DNA of 34,109 nt from Gonapodya sp. JEL0774 (GCA_027604505.1 JADIIX010000184.1:1-34109), one strand, 5' to 3'. Shown: positions 10,732 to 21,312, numbered from the stretch's first letter. Numbers and translations: made by a program. The notes: a model not told the origin generated them from the letters alone.

Positions 10732-13700
10732 TCACGTGTGAAGTTGAAAGGTGACGGTGAACGAGTTTGTGTGTTCTCTGTCGGCAGGCGATAAATATTG
10801 GTTACGAGCGTGAAGAAATAACAAATCTGTTGAGATCTCCTGTAAAAACTCACGATGATCATGCTCAATCGCACTGTCAGAGCATACCGCAAGATCCTTC
10901 GAGACCGTACCGGAGTAAGCGGTGGAGCTTTTGACTCGATCGAAGCTCGAAGCGACAGAACGAGTTCTGTGAATTGAGCTTCTGGGTGACTTAGAACAAG
11001 ATCTGCTCATGGCAACAAAGCGCTTGGTGATTTCAAGTTGGTTGCTACTACGATCGCTAGCGGATTCAGATATTGATCGCCAGCGGTTGTTTGCTGTTGA
11101 CGGAGGACTGTCGTGACTATAATTTCGACGCCTGTAATCGCACATCCGTCGCGTGAAGGACCAATACGTAAGACATCAAATCAAATAACAAGAGATCACA
11201 TACCGAGTCATAGTATCTCCGATATTCATTGCTTGATCCTCAAACTGACGTTTTGGATCCTTGTTGCTTCTATGACGCGGGAGTAATTCGCCGTTCCCAT
11301 GAGCGAACCAGCATCGTGGTCCAAAGCGACTATAATGAATCTGGTTGGTGTGGTCCTCATAATGCTGATTACTATCAAGACACAAACCAGTTGCCCGAGG
11401 CATTATGACTACAAAGTTCCGTTTTGAAGTCCGGGGCAACTGCGCAGAGTTCTCCGAATGGGCTGGAAATATACAGCAAACAGATTCTGCCGTCAGAAAT
11501 ATTCATTCCATATCATCACAGTTCTCGGTTGCCATGATACACGTACCAGTATCGCTCCTCTCCAACCTGCGACATGTGTTTGCAAATCTACGTAAATATA
11601 AAAGTTCACGATGTAAACATAGGGTAATAGGTTTCATTCTCTTTACCGGATATGGTTGAGGAATTGAGCGGCCTCTGCCGAAGTATGAGGATGCCTTCGT
11701 ATCACCTAAAATAGTAACGTGCGGCCACAATTTGTGAGCAACCAGATGTTGGAAACAGCAAGCGCACTTGAGGTGGAGATAGTCTCTGTCAGCCGAGTTT
11801 GCAATTGCTCACCAATACTGTGAGATAAAATCGTAGTGCCCTGCGGTCCTTGAATCGGTCTTTGAGATCTGAGATCGACTTGGTCATGATGGTATCTGCA
11901 GTGTGATCCAAAAGGACTACCCGAGATGTGAACGGAACCGTTTCGGCGTTCTCATTTTGATACCAGACGACACCATAGTTGATAAATTGTGCTGCTCACC
12001 ACATTCGTCCTTCTCTGGAGTATCCACACTTGATCTCCTTGTAGTTTTCCATTTGCGACACAGAAGGTTCAAGAAGTTGGCTATAACTATGGGCGAACCA
12101 ACAGTTTTCGCCATGGTTGCTTCATACCATATGCATTCCAAAGACGCAAATGACAGATCGTTTCAGCGCATGACGGATAACCTCCCTCACAAACATAGCG
12201 TTGGTTGTTTGGAACGCACCAAGTCTCTCTCTCCATAAAAGTCCGGCATAACGCAGTTTTGGGCTCCAAAAACCATGCACATCTGCTCCCAAAAGGACTG
12301 CATGCACGGAATTACGTGAACATAGAGTTTCTCTAGATCCATAATGGTAAAGAGATTATCTTACCAGTGGCTCCATCCTGTTAAGTTCATGTGTTCACAC
12401 TGGATGGCAGGCATGCAGGTTTAAATCACACCATACAAGTTGCTATTGAGTTGAGCTCACTGTTGGTGCTCTCTGTTCCGCGTTAACCATCCGCCGGCCG
12501 CCTTGCAAAGTGTAGGATGGGTCGATTGACTTCGAATGGCTGGAGGTTGACATGTCCCCATTCAAATGTCCTCCAACTTGAAGGACTTCGGACGTTTTAT
12601 TATTACTGTGGGCTTGCCGTGACTCCCGTCGTCGATTTGGAATTCCCAAACCTTCGATCCGACGAGTTCTCCCAGGACCTGCACCAGCCGATCGCTCTGC
12701 AGGGACAGCATTAGCACTGGAAGCTTGTGTTTCTTCAGTCTCAAAAACGTTTCGGGAGATGGCCCGATCCTGCCCGAACGCCGCAGAGGTCACGGGGAAA
12801 CGCAGTGGCATCTTCCTCGACGTGGAGTTGCTATCATCTGAGTTTGCTCGGAGGGGAATTGATTCTTCTACCGCTATCACGCTCTGTTCGACTTGGATTC
12901 CCCATGCTGACGCCGCCTCTGGGAAGTCACATTCGTTGCGCGTGTTGCCCTCGGTACATTCTTCTTTAACTTGAGGTGAATCCACCACGATAACGGTGTC
13001 TACACAAGCCAACAAATTTGCGTGCTCAGGTGCCGCATTACTGACTTCATGTTTAACTTGGGGTAAAATATCTCTGGAAGGTAACAAGTCCTCCTTCGGG
13101 CGATTGGTGGATGTAAACCGGATTGGTGACGGCGACCAACCAAACAGGCGACCAAAACGGCGATCAGCACGAATTTCCTTCCTTTGAATCGCTGATTGTG
13201 GTACAGATTGTCCTTTGGGGTGCGACGCCTCGGCGGGAGTAAATGTTCCAGTTTTGGGAGATGAGATCTCATTGACTGATATACCACTCGTAGATTCTGC
13301 ACCGTTACTATGCAGAAAGGGACAGAAAAAGCCCCGAGCACTTGTTTGAGGACAGATGGCAGTTGAGATGATACAGTCGGAAGATGACATTGTGATAAAC
13401 GACGATAAATTCCGCGTGACGTCAGTACTCCTTCTTGCTAGTATTACAGCTCACCAATTCCCAGTTCTGGCCCATTCGGCGCAACGAGTAGACTTCCATG
13501 GTATAGCTTGCTGACAATCTTTTCCCCAGTTGCTGATGCGATGTGACGAGGAAGGAAGGAGTGAAATGATGAGGTAATGAGACGAATGCCGAACGGGGTA
13601 TTTGCTCACCAGAACCCGCGTGTATCGACATGTGGACACCAGAATCTCCAGGACTGAGACCAAGCCGCATTATTCCTCGAGCCGTAGACAACTCTTCGCT

Positions 13701-13974
13701 GAAGCACACAGCTCACCGAGGACTGATCTCGACCGGAGACTACCGGTTCAGTTGCGGACCTAGAATACAGCATACTAGCGTATTTATACATCATCGAAAC
13801 TTTCTTATATTGGCAGCTATTATGGAAACCATACCAAGAAGCACCGTTCCGATCTGCACGCTTCGACATCCCGTGAACACCAAAACCGAACCGGGGAGCC
13901 ATAAAATTTCGGTTCTCTCGTCGCGACAGTTTCTTGCCGTTGAATTTGGGTGATTTGCGTCTCGTTGGTGCCAT
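10732..13974 (-). CDS. Seven-finger CCCH-type zinc-finger protein
   Basis: Thirteen exons on the minus strand join in phase to 761 residues: 13835-13974, 13610-13759, 13455-13532, 12461-13340, 12365-12399, 12220-12297, 12000-12119, 11813-11916, 11647-11705, 11547-11587, 11388-11462, 11204-11329, 10732-11131. Fingers by residue: F1 C88-C97-C103, Ile at the His position 107; F2 C114-C123-C129-H133; F3 C417-C428-C434, Leu438; F4 C445-C454-C460-H464; F5 C485-C494-C500-H504; F6 C550-C562-C568, Pro572; F7 C579-C587-C593-H597. F7 has the tristetraprolin/TIS11-like lead-in FKTELC and CWFAHG; F4 has KTALC and CWFAH. All seven are split by a phase-2 intron in the second Cys codon. Residues 134-416 are a disordered linker and the C-terminus is Ser/Arg-rich. 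CCCH proteins usually bind AU-rich RNA or pre-mRNA; the target here is unknown. The start is the first ATG after an upstream divergent promoter. Confidence 0.88.
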
Positions 13975-14373
13975 TAGAAACTGAGGCGACAGTTGTCATG
14001 AGTTGTCCTGTAAATCATCCCATGACGTCAGAATTTGATGGGAAATAATGGAAATTTGGATGTCCGTGGGTGCACCCACCAAATCTTAGAAGTACGTTAT
14101 TGTGAGCGAGCTTCTGTAAGTTTTATTTGTACCCATCACTTTTTACTTAGCATCAGAAAGCGAGACTTAATAGGAAGAGCGGATGCGGGGTTCCCCTTTT
14201 CAACTTGTATACTCGGATATCAATTTTATCTGGATTTTTTCCTTGTTCAACTCTGAAAGTATCATTGTTGAAATACATACGAAACAACATCATTCGGGGA
14301 ATGGTGCCCACTGCACTGCACAACCATGGCAAAATCTCCATAACATTGTACCCGTTTACGTTCTCTCTCTCCG
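13975..14373. promoter_or_regulatory. Divergent promoter region with a CRE palindrome
   Basis: The 399 bases separate the starts of the zinc-finger gene (minus) and the NAA50-like gene (plus), so both promoters must lie here. A perfect cAMP-response-element palindrome TGACGTCA is at 14023-14030, the classic site for Atf/CREB-type bZIP factors in fungi. Further copies are at 13417-13424 (inside a zinc-finger gene intron) and 16363-16370. The strand-shared arrangement is seen; use of the CRE is an inference. Confidence 0.5.
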
Positions 14374-15653
14374 ATGCGGCAACGGCCCGAAAACCATACC
14401 AATCCGAAATCTTCAACAGATCCTCGCACACACTTTTCCTCTTTCCTGCGGCCCCCTGACGCTGCGCAGAAACGAGCGCCAGATCTACCAAGCCGGACGT
14501 GGTCGCACGAGATAACCGTCGATGATGAATACCAAAATGAATGCGATTCTAGAGCATCAGCTCCGTCGCCAGCTTCTGGCGGTCTAGTGGCGAAAAGGTC
14601 CGTCCAAAATGCTGTCAGCGAACCCCCATCCGCTTCTCGCGCGCAAACGACGATACAAGGGCTACTGGAAGAATCCTTTACAGACACATTACCCTCACGA
14701 TCACGACCGCAGCCGCGCACCGTACCGAGACCTAGTGTGACTTTGAAGGACGTTATTTTGCGGTCTATAAGGGAGACCGACCTACCCGCGCTTCGAGCTC
14801 TCAACGGTCGACTTTTCCCAGTAGTGTACAATGATAGATTCTATTTAGACGTTTTGGAGACTCATCCGAAGGAGTTGTCTGCGCTGGGTAAGCTCAAAAT
14901 CGATGAAGCTCCCATGTTTTGCCGAAGCACATCCAATGGCCAGCCGTTCTGCACAGCTTTCGTAAATACGGAACTTGTTGGTGCTATTTGCTGCCGGCTT
15001 GAATGGGCCGATCACGAGAAGCGTTTTGATTACGTCTGGGATCCCAGTGGCTTTTCCAAGTCAGTGGATCAATGCAATCTGCATGACACCGATGGTTCCC
15101 CGTCTCGGAGCCGGCGAATCAGGTCAAGGGACCCCAAGTCGCCATCTTTGGACCCCGCAACTCGTAAAATTTTGGACTCCACCCATCTATCGGATCCGGA
15201 GCTGCGTGAGGCTTGGCCTCCTCGGGACCTCGCTTCACTTCACCCCACTGTGTTCTTCCCGGGGTCCGCCTCTCCCTCTGTGGAACCACCTAAAATTCTC
15301 GTTTACATCATGACGATAGGGGTCCTTGAATCTTACCGACAACTAGGAATCGGTGAGAATTCTACCTGATGTTTCTGATAGACCTTTTCTGATGTGGAAC
15401 CGCCCCTCCTTAACATCTTTAAGGATCCCTTCTTCTCCAGCACATCATTACCCCATTACATTCACTCTTCCCCCTGGCCTCCCGAGTCCGTCTTCACGTC
15501 CACACCCCTAACGTCGCGGCTGTTCGCTTGTACCGACGAAATGGATTCGAAGTCGTCAGGGAGGAGAAGGGATACTATTCGCACAACAAAGGTGTTCTGC
15601 CACCCGATGCATTTTTGCTCGAGAAGGCCATGGGGAAGTGGAGGAGGTATTAA
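14374..15653 (+). CDS. NAA50: NAA50-like N-alpha-acetyltransferase (GNAT fold) with extra segments
   Basis: Two exons, 14374-15352 and 15424-15653, join in phase 1 to 402 residues. Residues from about 122 match the NAA50/San family: LRALNGRLFPVVYNDRFYLD is very like the family's substrate-binding stretch, LVGAICCRLEW follows, and IMTIGVLESYRQLGIG carries the Q/RxxGxG/A acetyl-CoA loop, completed as GSLLL in exon 2. The C-terminal NVAAVRLYRRNGFEVV and GYY motifs are also typical. NAA50 acetylates N-terminal Met of proteins, usually with the ribosome-bound NatA complex, and supports sister-chromatid cohesion. Family members are near 170 residues; here about 120 disordered residues precede the domain, and about 75 Ser/Pro/Arg-rich residues (about 230-306) are inserted before the acetyl-CoA strand. 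The acceptor at 15424 was chosen because the next one downstream gives a stop. The start is the first ATG in frame; an in-frame ATG at 14326 runs straight into a stop. Confidence 0.9.
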
Positions 15654-16892
15654 TTAACGGTATCAAGACGAAGCTCTTGTCGGCCATGCTGCGGTCCGGA
15701 CGACAGTATTATTTTGAGACCCGCCTGTTCACTATGTCGCATATGCATTGGTACAAACCCAATCGAGTCGGAGTGCCGCGGAGATGGTAGACGTGAGATG
15801 GCTCTTCCGATAATTATGGCGGATCAGTACAGTTTTGCCTGTGTATTGATTGACCAAAATGCAAAAATGTGCGTGGGACCGGTTCGTACGAACAACATAT
15901 ACATTTGATACGGTCTACACCCGCATCGCATCTCGTGTTAACCCCTATGAACACCTGTTCGGGAGCGCTACAATGGACGGATGAGAGCGCTCACTCACAC
16001 TAGCGAATTGCATACCTGAGTGTGACAGGACTATGTCAGAGTTTGTCGTTTACATGGTGTCATATCACTGTGCCTTTGTTGATACCTAATCAGGATCGAG
16101 TAACACGCTCGTCTTACGGCCCGAACTCTCCACCAGAACGAGTAGAATGATCTTTATTTGATCGCAGATCCTGATTGAATCTGGTCGAGCATCAGTGAGT
16201 TCGATTGCGGAGCAATTTTTTTGATGTCCGGATCGTCGGACTTGATCATAGCGTGTGATAACCTGACTGCGAGGACTTGTCGCATCCCATCAGTACTAGC
16301 TTACGATGATATATTCAGTTGGCAGAATATTTTTGAAGGCCGAAAGTTGTGAGTTTTGGGTGTGACGTCAACGCAAGGTTTGAGGGTCTTGAGTGTGTTG
16401 GTGACTCCTTTTCCAATTTGTGCAAAAACTCACAACCGAGCTGCGAGATCGGCTAATCCAGGGAAAGCTCAACGTCAACGAGAGCGACTCTACACAGCGT
16501 ACGCCATAAGCGTCAACAGGACATGGCGCCCATCGCTGTGGGCTTTTGGCGCTCTGGCTCCCAACTTCGTCCAGGACCAGATGTACTGCTCTTCCTTTTA
16601 ATATCGCTCTCGACCTTGGCTTCGCTGGCCCCACTCTCGGTGGTCGCTCAGGGTGGCGTATGGCAGTGAGTTGGAAAGTAGAGGGAGAGACTAATGAATG
16701 GAGACGAGTTCGCTGCGTATTGTTGTGTCTCACTTCGACCATGCGGGTTCTCTCTGGCCCCGTCTGTTACATCAACTCGGTCTCTATGCAAACATTGAAA
16801 CGTACAACATAGAAATGCAACTCTTTTCCCTGTTTTTTGCAAGAAGTAGGCACCTCGCACGCTTATCTAGTGACCCAAGAGTGTATACCCTA
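15654..16892. other. Spacer with no convincing gene
   Basis: Both strands show only short open frames. A frame at about 16415-16490 reads TELRDRLIQGKLNVNESD and looks coding in composition, but it is closed by a stop upstream with no usable acceptor, and another stop follows. A short frame at 16698 begins with ATG and stays open to the region of 16955 without a recognisable domain. A CRE palindrome lies at 16363-16370. These may be remnants of one or more decayed genes. Confidence 0.4.
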
Positions 16893-17220
16893 AACCGACC
16901 ACGAACGTTCTCTCCCACTCCCTTACCTGTTACGCATCTCTCCCCAACCATGTAGTCCCAGACACGCTGCGCTCGTCTATATTGCGGGGCCCGGTCCCGC
17001 CTCAGCGTCCATACTCTCTTCTACAGCGAGCTTGATCAAACCATACCAGGTTTCTTTCTTCCCCCATACCGATTTTATCGATGTGAGTTGTTACTTTGAA
17101 CATTTATATGGTTTGCTCTCTCTTCGGAATGACACGGAATTGATGGTCCACACGGCGCTTTGGAATGAACATGCACGCGCATTCGCCAAATATCGATCCT
17201 GTGTTACTGGGAACCAATAA
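16893..17220 (+). other. Open frame without a clear start, unrecognised
   Basis: The frame is open for about 108 codons to a TAA at 17218-17220. It includes ALVYIAGPGPASAS followed by a Ser/Leu stretch ending LIKPYQV. The GPG motif after a hydrophobic strand and a following SL...Y.V pattern loosely recalls the glutamine-amidotransferase-like N-terminus of fungal biotin-protein ligases, but no more of that family is present. No in-frame ATG precedes the motif; the nearest ATG (16949) is followed at once by TAG in its own frame. It is most likely a relic, or an internal exon of a gene I cannot assemble. Confidence 0.2.
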
Positions 17221-17504
17221 CCCTAAAGCACGGTTTCCTGGAATCATGGAACTGTATAGGCATTCGGGGGCCTGATGGGCGGACCTTGTCAAAAGTGTAC
17301 GCCCTACGGATGTCGCAACTGATCACGAACAGGATGTGGCATGTAGGAATTGAAAGTCAGGCGCGACATGATCTATTGTTGTTGAGTGAATTTAGTTGTT
17401 GCTATAATGGGGAGAAGGAGATTCAATCCTCCCATCGCCGGACGCTTTGATGTTGACAACCAAGATTCCCTCATCTACCGCCTTCACTCATTTCCCAGGC
17501 TTCT

Positions 17505-17665
17505 GCCTCGAACCTCACTTTCCTCAGCCAAGCGTCTGCTCTTATCGGTCAACGCTGGTCGCTCACCCTCGATTCACAGATTGCTTCATACTCAGACGAT
17601 AAAGTGATTGAGGAACTTGTCGAGGAGTGTCGGATAGTACAAAAGTTAACGGGGAGAGTGCCTAG
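17505..17665 (+). pseudogene. Decayed polysaccharide (chitin) deacetylase segment
   Basis: After an acceptor-like TTTCCCAG at about 17498 the frame contains SYSDDKVIEELVEECRIVQK then LTGRVPR, ending at a GTGTGAG donor-like site (17666). This matches the helix and TGxxPR strand that follow the HxxxH metal motif in NodB-type polysaccharide deacetylases, which remove acetyl groups from chitin in fungal cell walls. The motif itself is broken: the main frame reads GQRWSLTL where a HTWSHP-like stretch is expected, and a HPRF string appears only in another frame (around 17555-17575). The RPPYG strand that should follow is absent downstream, and no TFDDGP motif is seen upstream. I read it as a fragment with frameshifts; a badly modelled intact gene is unlikely. 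Confidence 0.4.
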
Positions 17666-18054
17666 GTGTGAGTATAGATCAATTCTGTGTGGTTTATGGA
17701 TTGGTTGGATTCCTGTATGCGAGCAGAACGGCCTACTGAAGGAGTAGCGCGGTGGTCGATGTGGTCTCGAGTAAGTGAACCGAACATCAGCCGAAGAGTC
17801 TCGCAGACTACCAATAATTGGTTCAAGTAACATATCGTGTGATCGCAATTTCGAAATTGCGTTCCGTGATTATCGAGAATCTCCTACATAGTACTTTGAA
17901 AGCTCCCTTCATCAATTTTCGTTCTGTTCCCTGTTTTTACCGTGACATTTAAATTTCAAATTTCCATTTTGCTTCTTCATTCTCAACTCCCTAATTCCAC
18001 CCCAACCCCGCGCGACTTCCGCGAACTCAATTAGTTCTCTACTACCTCCCGAAC
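17666..18054. promoter_or_regulatory. Upstream region of the SH3 membrane protein gene
   Basis: The stretch has no coding frame of note. Its last 150 bases before the start at 18055 are A/T-rich then C/T-rich (for example TTTAAATTTCAAATTTCC near 17948, then repeated CTC/TTC), as is common upstream of fungal starts. GTGATCGCAATTTCGAAATTGCGTT near 17840 contains the perfect palindrome GCAATTTCGAAATTGC. Confidence 0.4.
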
Positions 18055-20356
18055 ATGGTCACTCTCCGCTTGCATACACTAGCCCGATCCCTCGGATATA
18101 TCCTGCCTGGTGTGCTCTGGGACTTCCCGGACCAGGACAACGCCTCCAACATCACTGCAAACACAACACAATGCTCCAACTGGTTTAGTGGGTTCCTTGC
18201 AAGCATACCAAGTTACTCTCCTGATTCCCTTGGTGGGGTGTGGGCCAACCGGGACACGTATGCTTGCACAGCTACACTCGCACCGATAGTTGTTCAGGCC
18301 TTGATATCCAAAGGGTTCATTCCGGTAGATATCGCAACATGCCTTGGGGAGACGAATTGGTATCGGGAGAGCTGTGATGGAACAGCCGTTGCACTTGGAA
18401 ATGGAAGTGCCCTTGCCGGCAATGCTTCCACGACCTCCACTCCAGCATCAAGCACACTCTCCGTGCAATCCATCGTGGGTAGCCTACCAACCATGTCGTC
18501 CGTCACTACCCCCGACCCATCTCCGGGCGCGTCAACCTCTTCGCAGTCAGTCACGAGTGGCCCCAGCACATCTGTCATTGCAGGCTCTGTAACTGGTACC
18601 GTGGCCGCTCTGATCCTCCTTAGTGCACTGGCGGTCTTCTACCGCCGGCGCACCAACGAAGGACATATATTCGCCTCCGCGAAATCCCACAGTCGAAAAT
18701 CGTCAACATCTTCCATTTTCTCCCCAGGCATGCATTCGTCTTCTTCCATGGCTGCGATTGGCACTGAAGGAGTTCTGGCTTCCCGTCCCCCAATGCCGGC
18801 CCGCCAGGCGACAGACCGCACAATTTATCGTCCGCGCACCCCCGTTGATTCACTCGATTCCGTTGAAATCAGTGGCACCAGTTTCCGGGCCGATGGAACT
18901 GCCTCTGATCTTCGGATATCTGATTACGGGGAGTATGCCGACCCATCACACCCTCCCAGCACAAGCGATGGGTCAGAATCAGGTGGTGAAGCCACCCGCC
19001 TTATGGTTGGAACTGACGCAAGCACTAGTGCATCACCTGTTCGGGCACGGTATTCACCGATTTCTCCCCAAACTCAAGCACCTCCCCCAGGATGGATCTC
19101 AGCAGGAACTGGCGGTGGTGCCTCACTCCCGAACACGGCTTCTATCTATTCGTCCCCGACGTCCACATCTCCTAACGCATCACTTCCCCTGACCTCTCAG
19201 CTTGCTGCGCCTGTCGTAGCTTCAGGTCTCCTCTCGTCCTTCCAAACTTCCACAACGTCTCAACCCGCCCTCTCAAATATCTCCCACGCGCTCGCTCTCG
19301 CCCCACCCCCGTCCGTGACGTCCCTCCTATCCGCCCCTCCGCCATCACTTCTGCCACCGGATCCTTCGTTCCTCCTACTTGGTGGTTCGCCCACAGAAAC
19401 TGCTGTCCGAGTGGGACGAGCTTTCCTTGCCGAGGTAGAGTGGGTGCCACAGAGAGGGGACGAATTGACAGTGCAGAGGGGAGAACCGCTGTGGGTTTGG
19501 GTCATATATAGAGATGGGTGGTGTTTGGGTGAGTATAGCTGTGGGAGTTGTCTTCACCTTTCGGTTCTGTTCGCTTCACCTTTGCGAGCATCTCCTTTGC
19601 CCTTTCCATTCCGCAAGCCACAAACCTCTCTACCGCCTCTGTTGGCAACGTCCCCTTCATCGTTCTCGACCCGTCGCCAACTTCGGCTTCCACCAACGAT
19701 ACACCAGGTGTTCGCGGACCTAATACTCCCTTTACTGCACCGGACGCTTCACGAACGGTCGCAACAACCACGCCGGGGACACCGAGTACCTTCAGATCGT
19801 CCTTTTTGAATGGATCTGTGGACCTCAATGGTGTGGGAGGGCTCATAGGGCAATATGGCGTTGGCGTAAGGAGCACAAGTCTGGCGATGGGAGCTGCAAG
19901 GAGTGTGGGGCAATTATGGGGTGGTCAAGTTGCGGAGAGCGGAGTAGTAGATGGAAATGCTGCGTCTGGGAATGCCGGAAGAAAGGTCGGGGCCATGGGT
20001 GAGTTGATTGACTCACATTTGAATTAGAGAGAACATATCGTTGGCACATGTTCGTATTACTAACTATATGCACGGGGTCTCCTCTTGTAACAGTTATTCC
20101 TAACACAGTCTTAACTGACATGCTCCGTCGGGGTGAAATCAGCACCGAGGCCTTCATGAAACTTGCTGCAGCTGACAGTCAAGAGCTTGCTGGTGCTACC
20201 AGTACAGATGGTCACGGCAGCGAGGAACTTGGCAATGATAATGTCTCGCAATCACCATCTGGAAGGATTTATGCGACGCCTGGAGGAGTGGTATCGGTGA
20301 AATCAACCAGCACCTTGGGCACTGTCGAATTCGGGGACTCCATTCGGCGAATTTGA
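18055..20356 (+). CDS. Type I membrane protein with Ser/Thr-rich stalk and cytosolic SH3 domain
   Basis: Three exons, 18055-19528, 19618-19998 and 20094-20356, join in phase 1 at both junctions to 705 residues. The N-terminus has a modest hydrophobic stretch that may act as a signal, followed by an ectodomain with four spaced Cys and several N-glycosylation sequons. Next come a Ser/Thr/Pro-rich stalk to about 175, one membrane span (about 176-197, GTVAALILLSALAVFY) and a basic stop-transfer YRRR. The cytosolic part is long and Ser/Pro-rich and has an SH3 domain at about 452-510: AEVEWVPQRGDELTVQRGEP, then DGWCLATNLS and GNVPFIVL, the last two joined by the first splice. SH3 domains bind Pro-rich peptides. 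The layout is that of a fungal surface sensor or scaffold, but the ligand is unknown. The domain is slightly divergent (AEVEW in place of ALYDY). Confidence 0.88.
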
Positions 20357-21312
20357 ATGCCAAAATATCACGGGTGCAGATTGAATGTGTTGACCTGCTG
20401 ATTTCTGTTCTGTGGTCTTGACATGTATGTTGATAATTGTCGGGGACCGACATGAGTATCGGCAATGGCAGCTGTTGAGGATTGTTGATGAGTAATAACG
20501 CATTTGTTGGAAGCAGCAGTGGTGTCGTTGAACCTTCACAAGATCGGGCAAGTGGGTAGAGGGATGGCAGAGGAGGAAATTATGGGCGGAATCTGCGTTG
20601 CTTTGGCGATCTCATGCAATCCGACGACTGGTGATGCTTAGCCAATGCCGGTTGGCATGTGCAGTATTCGCCTTGGTCTTCCCTGCAATTATCACTACTT
20701 TTCGTCGGACATCTATGTCATGTGGGGTATTGACATCGGTTTGACCAGCATTTGGCAATTGGTAACAATTATTCTACCGATGTGATTCTTGAACAGGAGT
20801 TCGCCTAATGCAGTGATAAACATGCACACGTGGTGCTGCCGCATGGACGAGCGGAGCCCTGGGACCCCGTTATGTAACCGGAGCAAACGGCCGTTTTGAA
20901 ATTTGCTGATAATAAACAACTGGCGGCACGCACTGTCCTCTCCTAGGGTATCTGAGTTTCAGTACCATTGCGGCTTATTCTTGCAGTCTGGGTGCGGTAT
21001 CTCTCATTGTACAGTACTCTAAAAACGCCGTGAGAGACGGAAACCATGATGTGATAAATGGTAATGCATTGGACTTTTGGCATGTAACTCCATGTAGAGC
21101 AATGTGACGCCAGTCAAAATCACTGAATGTATTACAAGGATTTTTCTCCTTGCGTTAGCGTTACTGAATACATGCTGAGAACATATTTTTGTCGTTGTGC
21201 AGTTGAAAGCTCCGCACCACCTTTGTGCTGAAGGCTGGACGATTTATGCGAACTCCCAAAACCAAAAGGATCGAAAGCCCGGGCCTTCGAACTGAATCAG
21301 CTAGAAAGAATC
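20357..21312. other. Intergenic spacer, no gene seen
   Basis: About 950 bases between two plus-strand genes. All six frames hold only short open stretches without recognisable motifs. It must contain the 3' end of the SH3 gene and the promoter of the LRAT-like gene. No tRNA-like fold or repeat was noticed. Confidence 0.65.

Noticed and set aside
10855-10870. A 15-nt GTGAGT...TTACAG 'intron' in the last zinc-finger exon (minus strand)
   Set aside because: It is far too short to be spliced and reads through as ordinary codons (EFLQ).
10732-11145. A stand-alone Ser/Arg-rich minus-strand gene
   Set aside because: It is the last exon of the zinc-finger gene: the acceptor at 11132 joins it in phase to the exon ending at 11204.
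15391-15460. Acceptor CTTCTCCAG at about 15439 for the second NAA50 exon
   Set aside because: It puts the reading frame into a stop and breaks the acetyl-CoA loop. The acceptor ending at 15423 gives GIGGSLLLQ and the full GNAT C-terminus.
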